This document shows, in pieces, positions 1 to 5,022 of a stretch of DNA of 5,022 bases. Every line of letters begins with the position of its first letter. Positions within the stretch are counted from its first letter, which is position 1. Made by a program: the position numbers and the translations under genes. Source of the stretch: an uncultured Ruminococcus sp. (lineage in GTDB: Bacteria; Bacillota; Clostridia; Oscillospirales; Acutalibacteraceae). The notes under the pieces were generated by a model. It was not told the DNA's origin. It worked only from the letters and a program-made list of their open reading frames with translations, and made no database searches. The stretch spans positions 1 through 5,022 of the forward strand of contig USJJ01000122.1 of assembly GCA_900554995.1 (NCBI GenBank). Reading direction: 5' to 3'.

Positions 1-77
1 TCCGCGGTCACCTGGTCTTCATTCACACCAAGCTGTTCGACAACGATCTTCTTCACTTTATCTGCAATTTCCGACAT
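1..77 (-). CDS. acpP: Acyl carrier protein, N-terminal fragment (runs off the left edge)
   Basis: Reading the minus strand from the ATG at 77-75 gives 25 codons, beginning MSEIADKVKKIVVEQLGV and continuing NEDQVTA. This matches helix I of bacterial acyl carrier proteins (compare E. coli MSTIEERVKKIIGEQLGV). ACP is a small cytosolic protein of about 75-80 residues that carries growing fatty acids as thioesters on a phosphopantetheine arm. The DSL motif with the serine that bears this arm would lie beyond the window edge, so holo-ACP competence cannot be confirmed here. The start is supported by a Shine-Dalgarno (AAAGGG) six bases upstream and by family alignment at the first residue. The gene has its own promoter in the 176-base gap behind rsuA, so it probably starts a separate transcription unit. 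A discrete ACP of another pathway (polyketide, D-alanyl carrier) is possible but less likely given the match. Confidence 0.9.
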   Translation of the reverse strand, partial: MSEIADKVKKIVVEQLGVNEDQVTA

Positions 78-83
78 TTCAAA

Positions 84-89
84 CCCTTT
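84..89 (-). promoter_or_regulatory. Ribosome binding site of acpP
   Basis: The minus strand reads AAAGGG, then TTTGAA, then ATG. The six-base spacing is normal for a Shine-Dalgarno and fixes the acpP start at position 77. Confidence 0.75.
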
Positions 90-148
90 CTGATAAAAGT
101 TCGTTCCGTTGCTTTTTTTCGATAAAAACGATAATTTGCCTTCTTGTT

Positions 149-176
149 AATCTACACGCAAAGCGGAAAAAGTCAA
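149..176 (-). promoter_or_regulatory. Sigma-A-like promoter for acpP
   Basis: On the minus strand a -35 box TTGACT (176-171) is separated by 16 bases from a -10 box TAGATT (154-149). These match the TTGACA and TATAAT consensus at 5/6 and 4/6 positions. The predicted transcription start is near 142, giving a leader of about 65 nt before the acpP ATG. The leader is AT-rich and contains the direct repeat TATCG-TTTT-TATCG on the minus strand (120-133). I see no recognisable FapR or FabT operator and no riboswitch fold. The -35 box lies partly inside the inverted repeat at 164-203. Confidence 0.6.
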
Positions 177-203
177 GTTTTTTTGTTAAAACAGACTTTT
201 CCG
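164..203. repeat. Imperfect inverted repeat overlapping the acpP -35 box
   Basis: The plus strand reads CGGAAAAAGTC (164-174) and then GACTTTTCCG (194-203). The arms are complementary over ten pairs with one extra A in the left arm, and are separated by 19 AT-rich bases. The right end of the left arm and the first loop bases coincide with the -35 box at 171-176. It could be a regulator-binding dyad for acpP or a weak, AT-rich terminator-like structure behind rsuA. No T-run follows the stem, so a standard intrinsic terminator is not supported. The rest of the 78-253 gap shows no other gene. Confidence 0.5.
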
Positions 204-253
204 ATGCTTGTTCGTTTCTTGAGTTATAAATATAATATGTTCGGTTTTTAAAA

Positions 254-973
254 TCATTCCGATTTTTCAATGAGTTGTACCTCATCGGGACTAAGAACAC
301 GGCATTTGCCCTCCGGAAGATTTTTGTCAAGCCGAACTCCGCCCATTTTTGTCCTTTTAAGTCCGATAACTCCGTTGCCCGCGGCGGCAAACATTCTTTT
401 GATCTGATGATATTTTCCCTCGCAGATTTTGATTTCAACGAGCGGATTGTCTCCGTCCTCAATAACTCGGAGCTTTGCAGGCAGGCATTTTGTCCCGTCC
501 TTGAGAACAATTCCCTCGGCAACGGTACTTAGCTGTTCGTCTGTCACCGCCTCGGCAAGACGAGCCTCATATGTCTTTTCAATATGATTCTTCGGCGAAA
601 GTATGCGGTGTGCATAATCACCGTCATCGGTAATAAGCACAAACCCCGTTGTAGTGATATCAAGTCTGCCTGCGGGAAAAAGATTTCGTCTTTTAAACTC
701 GTCGGGAACAAGGTCGATAACGGTCTTTTCGTTTTTGTCGTTTGTTGCACTGACAACGCCTTTCGGCTTATTGAGCATAAGGTAAACAAAACGTTCAAAT
801 TTGATTTCCGTACCGTTAATACAGACGGTATCCTTTTCATCGTCCGCCTTTGCTCCCCTGTCACGCACAACAGCACCGTTAACCTTAACACTGCCGCTCT
901 TTATAAGCTCCTGCGCCTGTTTGCGGCTGTACTGCCCCTGTGAGGCAATCAGCTTATCCAATCTTTGGAGCAT
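254..973 (-). CDS. rsuA: 16S rRNA pseudouridine synthase, RsuA family
   Basis: This 239-residue cytosolic protein has the size and layout of RsuA (E. coli about 231 residues). An S4 RNA-binding domain (about residues 2-48, RLDKLIASQGQYSRKQA) is followed by the pseudouridine synthase fold. The catalytic motif is AGRLDITTTG at 101-110, with Asp105 the expected nucleophile. The motif EGKYHQIKRMFAAAGN (185-200) distinguishes RsuA (EGRYHQVKRMFAAVGN) from RluB, which has a NRQVRRM-type motif here. Known RsuA enzymes convert U516 of 16S rRNA (E. coli numbering) to pseudouridine during small-subunit assembly; that this protein has the same target is inferred from family membership. The ATG at 973 lies three bases after the lipoprotein stop codon, and its Shine-Dalgarno is inside that gene, so the two are probably co-transcribed and coupled. 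All key motifs are present, with no sign of damage. Confidence 0.92.
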   Translation of the reverse strand: MLQRLDKLIASQGQYSRKQAQELIKSGSVKVNGAVVRDRGAKADDEKDTVCINGTEIKFERFVYLMLNKPKGVVSATNDKNEKTVIDLVPDEFKRRNLFPAGRLDITTTGFVLITDDGDYAHRILSPKNHIEKTYEARLAEAVTDEQLSTVAEGIVLKDGTKCLPAKLRVIEDGDNPLVEIKICEGKYHQIKRMFAAAGNGVIGLKRTKMGGVRLDKNLPEGKCRVLSPDEVQLIEKSE

Positions 974-976
974 GGC

Positions 977-2248
977 TTACTCCTTATCGAGGTAGTCAAG
1001 AAGAACCCATCCCTCGTTACCGTCGTAATAAACGTGTCCCCAGCCGTTATACACACGGTCAACGGTAAGCTCCGTGCCCTCGCTGAGCTCGGTAATTATA
1101 TCATTCTCGGTTCCTGCGTCGGTTCTGAGGTTCAGTCCCTCGGTGTTAACAATATAATTACCCGTCCGATCGGCTTCGGTTGTTGTTTCTTCAACGGTTG
1201 TCTTTTCGGTTGTTGTCTCGGCTTTTTTGGTTTTTGCGGGAGCGGTTGAGGCAACATCGGTTCTTGCGGTTGCATAGGTTGAATCGCCGAACGAAACGAG
1301 TCCCCATTTACCGTCCTTGAGGAGATATGCTCTTCCGCCGACAACCGGAGTTGCTCCGTCATAGATAAGATCCGTTACGGATTTACCCTCATTTGTGAGG
1401 ATGGCAAACTTGCCGTTTTTCGTTACCGTTACATATCCGTCATAGCACTCATACGGGGTATCATCGCCACCGAAAGCGCTGTAACCCTTAACAGCATCAT
1501 AGCCGAACGGAATGACCGTCTTGCAGTTTGAATCAACATATCCCCAAACGCCGTTTGATTTAAATGCCGCCATACCGTTGGCAAAAAGACCTGCGCCGGA
1601 ATAGATCATTCCCATCACGTTTCTGCCGTTGATATAAAGTCCGTATGTGCCGTCGCTTTCAAACTTACCGTTGACATCCTTGACTCCCCTGACGGTTTCG
1701 GGAACGGCGGCTTTGAGATCGTCCTCATAAATATCTCCGCCGTCATTCTGAATAAAAACTGCGGAATTTTCGGCAGAAACCCAGAGATATTCGTATCTCA
1801 GCGAATTGTAGGTTCTGTAAGCGGGTTCCTTGGAGAAATCCTTATAATTGACATATGTCTGCGATTTTTCGCCGTTTTTATCCTTCTTCACAGCAAGAAA
1901 GTCCTTACTGTTTCTGATTGCAACGATACTGTCATACTCGGGAGAAACAACAATTTTTCCGTTGTAATCAATAATACCGTATTTGCCGCTCTTCTTAATT
2001 TTAAAGCAGTCGGCATAGCTGATGTCGTAATGACGTGTGCTTTCGTTATAATCCGCACGGACGAGCGGTTCAATGCTTTCCGCATCAATTGTCGGGCCGA
2101 TTATCCACTGCGGATCTATAAATGAATTCGATTTAGCATCATTAACGGTATCAGCATCTTTTTTTGAAGAGCACGCCGAAAGAACCCCCATTGCTGTAAT
2201 CAGACACATAACAACGGAAATGATTCTTATATAACACGGTTTCTTCAT
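977..2248 (-). CDS. Predicted lipoprotein with WG repeats and a C-terminal SH3b domain
   Basis: This 423-residue protein starts with a lipoprotein signal peptide: basic MKKP, a hydrophobic stretch, and a lipobox LSAC with Cys26 as the predicted lipidated residue. It should therefore sit on the outer face of the membrane. Residues about 80-320 hold degenerate WG/KWG-type repeats, such as KSGKYGIIDYNGKIVVSPEYD (86-106), SNGVWGYVDSNCKTVIPFGYD (231-251), TKNGKFAILTNEGK (276-289) and KDGKWGLV (311-318). A Thr/Lys/Glu-rich linker follows (about 329-363). A bacterial SH3 domain (about 366-423) is marked by LNLRTDAGTENDIITEL and GWVLLDYL. SH3b domains often bind cell-wall peptides, and WG repeats are beta-rich modules of poorly defined role, so a cell-envelope binding function is inferred only. 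No catalytic motif is visible. The ATG at 2248 has the Shine-Dalgarno AGAGGTG six bases upstream. It lies 57 bases after potD and just ahead of rsuA; a functional link to either is not shown. Confidence 0.85.
   Translation of the reverse strand: MKKPCYIRIISVVMCLITAMGVLSACSSKKDADTVNDAKSNSFIDPQWIIGPTIDAESIEPLVRADYNESTRHYDISYADCFKIKKSGKYGIIDYNGKIVVSPEYDSIVAIRNSKDFLAVKKDKNGEKSQTYVNYKDFSKEPAYRTYNSLRYEYLWVSAENSAVFIQNDGGDIYEDDLKAAVPETVRGVKDVNGKFESDGTYGLYINGRNVMGMIYSGAGLFANGMAAFKSNGVWGYVDSNCKTVIPFGYDAVKGYSAFGGDDTPYECYDGYVTVTKNGKFAILTNEGKSVTDLIYDGATPVVGGRAYLLKDGKWGLVSFGDSTYATARTDVASTAPAKTKKAETTTEKTTVEETTTEADRTGNYIVNTEGLNLRTDAGTENDIITELSEGTELTVDRVYNGWGHVYYDGNEGWVLLDYLDKE
980..985 (-). promoter_or_regulatory. 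rsuA ribosome binding site embedded in the upstream gene's last codons
   Basis: The minus strand reads GAT AAG GAG TAA at the end of the lipoprotein gene (Asp-Lys-Glu-stop). The AAGGAG within it sits six bases before the rsuA ATG at 973. Ribosomes terminating on the lipoprotein gene would be positioned directly at the rsuA start, which suggests translational coupling. Confidence 0.8.
1175..1216. repeat. Short direct repeat in the Thr-rich linker
   Basis: The 12-base plus-strand sequence TTCGGTTGTTGT occurs at 1175-1186 and again at 1205-1216, exactly 30 bases apart. It encodes two copies of ETTTE, ten residues apart, in the linker of the lipoprotein. Such in-frame microrepeats can change linker length by slippage or recombination. 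Confidence 0.7.
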
Positions 2249-2254
2249 TTTTTA

Positions 2255-2261
2255 CACCTCT
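2255..2261 (-). promoter_or_regulatory. Ribosome binding site of the WG/SH3b lipoprotein
   Basis: The minus strand reads AGAGGTG, then TAAAAA, then ATG (2248). The six-base spacing supports this start, which also begins the signal peptide at the expected place. Confidence 0.75.
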
Positions 2262-2275
2262 TCGGGAAAATATTC

Positions 2276-2305
2276 GGCGTATGCCGCAATTTGTGCGGCA
2301 TTGCC
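2276..2305 (-). terminator. GC-rich hairpin directly after potD; possible partial terminator or attenuator
   Basis: A perfect 8-base inverted repeat, ATGCCGCA (2281-2288) and TGCGGCAT (2294-2301), has a five-base loop. It is extended by GGC/GCC pairing (2276-2278 with 2303-2305) across a small internal loop. The stem begins one base beyond the potD stop codon. On the minus strand it is followed by GAATATTTT, a weak rather than classical T-tract. It occupies most of the 57-base gap before the lipoprotein gene, in which I could not find a convincing promoter. Partial termination, protection of the pot mRNA 3' end, or a processing site are all possible. Confidence 0.5.
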
Positions 2306-3505
2306 TTAGTACATACTTTCTCTTTTTTTCTTTCTTATCGCTCTGTATATAAAATACGCAACGACAACGACCGCAAAGGTAATCAGTCCGATATATACGG
2401 ACATAACGTCAGTACCTTCTATTTTAAGATTATCCCAAAGCGAGGTCATGAGCATGAGCGTCTCAGAATCGAGATTGTGGAAATACTCGGTCGGCGGAGT
2501 ATGCTCCTCATCGGGATAGAGCATTTCGTTATCTCTGAACGAATATTCCTCATTGTCAAGAACCGCCCGGTTAGGAGTAGCATAACACAAACACTCGGCA
2601 TTTGCAAGCGCAATGTCGCCTCTGAGCAAGAAATTGATGTAAAGCTCGGCGGCGTCCTTGTTCTGACAGCCCTTGGGGATACAGATGGAATCGACGAAAA
2701 TATTCGTGCCCTCTTTAGGATAAACAAACGAAAGATCGGGGTTGTTCTCTGCCATGCCGATACAGTCGCCTGCGTAATATGCGGCTATTGCAGCCTCGCC
2801 GCCCTCCATCTTATTGAAAACGTCGTCCATAACATATGACTGAACGACAGGCTTCTGCTCCTTGAGCTTTTCATAAGCCTTTTTCCAATCCTTTTCGCTT
2901 GTTGTGTTGACATCAATTCCCAAAAGGAACTGTGCAATACCGAAAGCGTCGCGGGAATTGTTGAACATAAGCACCTGACCCTTGTACTTTTCATCCCACA
3001 TAATGCTCCAGCTATCGGGTGTGCCCTCAACCATTTTGGTGTTATAGATAAGTCCGACCATGCCTACATTGTAGGGAACGGAATACTCGTTCTTCGGGTC
3101 AAAATAAAGATTTTTGTACTTCGGAATGATATTTTTATAGTTCGGGATATTGTCAAAGTTTATTTTTTCGAGCAAGTTCTCGTCTATCATGCGCTCGATC
3201 ATATAGTCGGACGGAATAATTATATCATAATTTGCTCCGCCGCCCTTGATCTTGTTGTACATATTTTCGTTGGAATCGTAGGTTGTGTAATTGACCTTGA
3301 TTCCTGTTTCTTTTTCAAATTCCTTGTTTACGTCGAGGGTATCCTCTGCGCCGTCTGAGATATATTCGCCCCAGTTGTAAACATTGATTTCCGTTCCCTT
3401 GAGCTTGGAAACATCAATCTGCTTTGCCGCAACACCGAACGAGGCCGAGCAGCTCAGAGCGATAACGATAACGGCAAACAAAACCGAAAAAATCTTTTTC
3501 ATCAT
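2306..3505 (-). CDS. potD: Spermidine/putrescine-binding protein with an extra C-terminal membrane anchor
   Basis: This 399-residue protein is the extracellular solute-binding component of a polyamine ABC importer. A signal peptide (residues 1 to about 27) ends in VAA-K, a plausible signal peptidase I site; ALSC (16-19) is a weaker lipobox. The body matches PotD throughout: VYNWGEY (42-48), ETGIKVNYTTYDSNENMY (66-83), IIPSDY (96-101), YSVPYNVG (141-148), NSRDAFG (183-189), FVDSICIP (270-277) and INFLLR (290-295). W45, Y48 and D272 correspond to ligand-contacting residues of E. coli PotD. YAGD (244-247) resembles WAGD of the putrescine binder PotF, so substrate preference is uncertain. E. coli PotD ends near the equivalent of residue 364; here a hydrophobic helix (367-387) and basic tail (388-395) follow. 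The ATG overlaps the potC stop (ATGA), with GGCGGTG seven bases upstream; the adjacent Met2 codon is an alternative start. Confidence 0.93.
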   Translation of the reverse strand: MMKKIFSVLFAVIVIALSCSASFGVAAKQIDVSKLKGTEINVYNWGEYISDGAEDTLDVNKEFEKETGIKVNYTTYDSNENMYNKIKGGGANYDIIIPSDYMIERMIDENLLEKINFDNIPNYKNIIPKYKNLYFDPKNEYSVPYNVGMVGLIYNTKMVEGTPDSWSIMWDEKYKGQVLMFNNSRDAFGIAQFLLGIDVNTTSEKDWKKAYEKLKEQKPVVQSYVMDDVFNKMEGGEAAIAAYYAGDCIGMAENNPDLSFVYPKEGTNIFVDSICIPKGCQNKDAAELYINFLLRGDIALANAECLCYATPNRAVLDNEEYSFRDNEMLYPDEEHTPPTEYFHNLDSETLMLMTSLWDNLKIEGTDVMSVYIGLITFAVVVVAYFIYRAIRKKKRESMY

Positions 3506-4332
3506 TTTGCCGCACCGCCTTTCTTTTCTCTCTTATTGTCGCCCTTTGCCTGAAGAACATTGACAAGGACAAGAAGAATAAGAATGACAATAAACATAAT
3601 TGTCGAAAGAGCGTACATATCGGGAGTAACACGTTTCTTTGTCATTGAAAAAATTCTGATCGGAAGTGTCTGGAACTTCGGTCCGCTGACAAAATAGCTG
3701 ATAATAAAGTCATCAAACGAAAGCGTGAACGCCATAATAAGTCCTGCGATAACGCCGGGAAGAATCGACGGAAGAACAACCTTGATAAACGCCTTAACGG
3801 GAGGACAACCGAGATCCTGAGCCGCCTGAGAAAGGTTTGCGTCCGTTTGTCTGAGCTTGGGCAATACGTTGAGAATAACATATGGCAAACTGAACGTTAC
3901 ATGAGCAATGAAAAGCGTCCAGAAGCCGAGAACTCCGCTTGCGCCGAGAACGGAGCCGATGAATACAAACAAAAGCATCATCGAAACACCCGTGACGATT
4001 TCCGGATTCATCATCGGAATATTAGTAACGGTCATAACGCTTGATTTAACAACGCCTTTTTTCATCTTGTCAATTCCGACTGCGGCAAGGGTACCGATAA
4101 CAGTGGCGGTGATCGCCGATGTAACGGCAAGCAAAAGCGTATTTGTCAAGGCATTTATCGTTGCACTGTCTTTGAAAAGCTCAACATACCACTTGAATGA
4201 AAAACCGTGGATAACGCTCGTGCTGTTTGTTCCGTTGAATGAGAGCACGATAAGCATAAATATCGGCAGGTACAGAAACAACACAACAAGCGCAAGATAA
4301 ATCTTTGATACGGGATTGAGTTTGTTTTTCAA
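3502..4332 (-). CDS. potC: Polyamine ABC transporter permease PotC
   Basis: This 276-residue integral membrane protein of the binding-protein-dependent permease family would form, with PotB, the channel through which PotD-delivered polyamines cross the membrane. About six hydrophobic segments are visible, at roughly 11-33, 62-86, 108-130, 134-158, 188-206 and 241-260. The cytoplasmic EAA loop, which docks on the ATPase, reads SQAAQDLGCPPVKAFIKVV (168-186), with Gln169 in place of the usual Glu and the conserved Gly at 175. NPEIVTGVSMMLLF and FSLPYVILNVLPKLR are typical of PotC. The start is TTG at 4332, supported by a full GGGAGGTG Shine-Dalgarno seven bases upstream and by overlap with the potB stop (TTGA). 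The first downstream ATG (Met26) would remove most of the first membrane helix. The gene sits in the usual potB-potC-potD order and overlaps both neighbours by a few bases, which indicates one operon. Confidence 0.94.
   Translation of the reverse strand: MKNKLNPVSKIYLALVVLFLYLPIFMLIVLSFNGTNSTSVIHGFSFKWYVELFKDSATINALTNTLLLAVTSAITATVIGTLAAVGIDKMKKGVVKSSVMTVTNIPMMNPEIVTGVSMMLLFVFIGSVLGASGVLGFWTLFIAHVTFSLPYVILNVLPKLRQTDANLSQAAQDLGCPPVKAFIKVVLPSILPGVIAGLIMAFTLSFDDFIISYFVSGPKFQTLPIRIFSMTKKRVTPDMYALSTIMFIVILILLVLVNVLQAKGDNKREKKGGAAK
3513..3519 (-). promoter_or_regulatory. Ribosome binding site of potD inside the potC 3' end
   Basis: The minus strand GGCGGTG matches the ideal GGAGGTG at six of seven bases and lies seven bases before the first ATG of potD (ten before the second). 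It is within the last potC codons, consistent with coupled translation. Confidence 0.65.
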
Positions 4333-5022
4333 GCTACAACACCTCCCGCTTCCTCTGTATCGCCGAATTTATTCATAACAGCCATACAGATAAGGATAAG
4401 AATCATAAGAACAAGCGAGAGCGCAGCACCGAAATTGAAGTTGTTTGAAACCTGGAACTGCATCTCGATAATATCGCCGATAAGCGCAAAGCTGCCGCCG
4501 CCGAGCTTCTGAGAAATGTAGAATGTGCTGACGGACGGAACAAATACCATCGTGACGCCCGATACAACGCCTGAAAGGGTTGACGGGAAAACAACATCCT
4601 TTATAACGTGGAACCTGTTAGCGCCGAGATCCTGTGCCGCTTCGACAAGGCTGTTGTCAAGCTTTGTCATAACGGAATAAATCGGCAGAATCATATATGG
4701 CAGGAAATTATAAACCATACCGAGTATAACGGCGCCGGAGGTATTAATCATATGGAACGGTCCGATGCTGAGCTTTGAGAGGAAATTGTTGATTACACCG
4801 GAATCCTCAAGCAAAGTCATCCACGCATATGTTCTGAGCAGGAAGTTCATCCACATAGGAACCATTACAAGCATAACCATTGTGCTCTGTGCTCTGAGCT
4901 TCATTTTTGAGAGAATGTAAGCCAAAGGATAAGCAATCAAAAGGCAGATAATCGTTGCAACGATACCAAACCATAATGAACGAAGAAATGTGCTTGTGTA
5001 ATCAGTCAGACGACTGATATTG
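4329..5022 (-). CDS. potB: Polyamine ABC transporter permease PotB (N-terminus outside the window)
   Basis: The frame is open from the right edge (first full codon at 5021) to the TGA at 4331-4329, giving 230 residues. PotB proteins are usually about 275-290 residues, so roughly the first 50, including the first membrane helix, are missing. The visible part starts NISRLTDYTSTFLRSLWFG and has five hydrophobic segments. These include MVMLVMVPMWMNFLLRTYAW, typical of PotB, and AVILGMVYNFLPYMILPIYS. The ATPase-docking EAA loop is canonical: VEAAQDLGANRFHVIKDVV (about 4646-4590). It pairs with PotC to form the polyamine channel. A TTG at 4940 can be read as a start but lies inside a membrane helix, and the coding frame continues upstream, so it is an internal leucine. 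The gene overlaps potC by three bases. The ATPase gene potA is expected upstream, beyond the window. Confidence 0.93.
   Translation of the reverse strand, partial: NISRLTDYTSTFLRSLWFGIVATIICLLIAYPLAYILSKMKLRAQSTMVMLVMVPMWMNFLLRTYAWMTLLEDSGVINNFLSKLSIGPFHMINTSGAVILGMVYNFLPYMILPIYSVMTKLDNSLVEAAQDLGANRFHVIKDVVFPSTLSGVVSGVTMVFVPSVSTFYISQKLGGGSFALIGDIIEMQFQVSNNFNFGAALSLVLMILILICMAVMNKFGDTEEAGGVVA
4340..4347 (-). promoter_or_regulatory. Strong ribosome binding site that fixes the TTG start of potC
   Basis: The minus strand reads GGGAGGTG, then TTGTAGC, then TTG (4332). A near-perfect Shine-Dalgarno at seven-base spacing compensates for the weak start codon. It lies within the codons for the last residues of PotB (AGGVVA). 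Confidence 0.8.

Noticed and set aside
78..148. Riboswitch or structured leader before acpP
   Set aside because: The predicted leader is only about 65 nt and AT-rich, with no strong stems; the only pattern is the direct repeat TATCG-TTTT-TATCG.
79..522. 147-residue minus-strand open frame spanning the rsuA 3' end and the acpP upstream region
   Set aside because: It overlaps rsuA out of frame and runs through the acpP promoter. Its composition is Arg/Lys/Asn-rich with no family resemblance.
275..943. Plus-strand open frames opposite rsuA (275-532, 584-943) and minus-strand alternatives (544-891)
   Set aside because: They lie antisense or out of frame to a fully conserved RsuA gene, have no recognisable domains and no good ribosome binding sites.
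2291..2839. 182-residue plus-strand open frame opposite potD
   Set aside because: It is antisense to conserved PotD coding sequence and matches no known protein. Its length is explained by codon bias of the real gene.
3449..3451. PotD as a lipoprotein lipidated at Cys19
   Set aside because: ALSC fits only a loose lipobox pattern with Ala at -3, while VAA-K downstream is a good signal peptidase I site and the C-terminal helix already provides an anchor. It was not fully excluded.
3847..4300. Plus-strand open frames opposite potC
   Set aside because: Both are antisense to the conserved permease; hydrophobicity mirrors the membrane helices on the other strand.
4329..4940. A complete 203-residue PotB starting at TTG 4940
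   Set aside because: The reading frame continues open to the window edge with permease-like sequence, so the gene is cut by the window and the TTG is an internal leucine.
1..5022. Mobile elements, CRISPR arrays, tRNA genes or a new defence system
   Set aside because: No transposase, regularly spaced repeats, tRNA-like folds or toxin/nuclease domains are visible. All coding space is taken by recognisable housekeeping genes plus one lipoprotein.

Overview
The window looks like the chromosome of a Gram-positive, low-to-mid GC Clostridia-type bacterium (Bacillota, possibly Ruminococcaceae/Oscillospiraceae). This is inferred from strong GGAGGTG-type ribosome binding sites, signal peptide and lipobox style, a Thr/Glu-rich surface linker, and family resemblance. 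No marker gene in the window settles the genus. Every supported gene is on the minus strand, so transcription runs from position 5022 toward position 1. Nothing suggests mobile elements, phage, CRISPR or tRNA/rRNA.

In transcription order, the first block (5022 to 2306) is most of a polyamine ABC importer. It holds the permease PotB (N-terminus outside the window), the permease PotC (TTG start, 4-base overlap with potB) and the substrate-binding protein PotD (ATGA overlap with potC). The ATPase PotA is not visible and is expected upstream of position 5022. PotD is unusual: after the point where the classical protein ends, it carries an extra transmembrane helix and a basic tail, which would anchor it to the membrane from its C-terminus.

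A 57-base gap with a GC-rich hairpin (2276-2305) follows. Next comes a 423-residue predicted lipoprotein with WG/KWG-type repeats, a Thr-rich linker and a C-terminal bacterial SH3 domain (977-2248). Three bases later begins rsuA (254-973), encoding a 16S rRNA pseudouridine synthase; its Shine-Dalgarno lies inside the last codons of the lipoprotein gene, so the two are probably translationally coupled.

After a 176-base gap, the first 25 codons of acpP (acyl carrier protein) run off the left edge. This gap holds a good sigma-A-like promoter (TTGACT-16-TAGATT). A large imperfect inverted repeat overlaps its -35 box and could be an operator or the end signal of the upstream transcript.

Functionally this is mostly housekeeping: polyamine uptake, a cell-surface lipoprotein of unknown role, ribosome modification and fatty-acid synthesis. 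I see no convincing new multi-gene system. The points most worth a second look are the C-terminally anchored PotD, the hairpin between potD and the lipoprotein gene, and the dyad at the acpP promoter.
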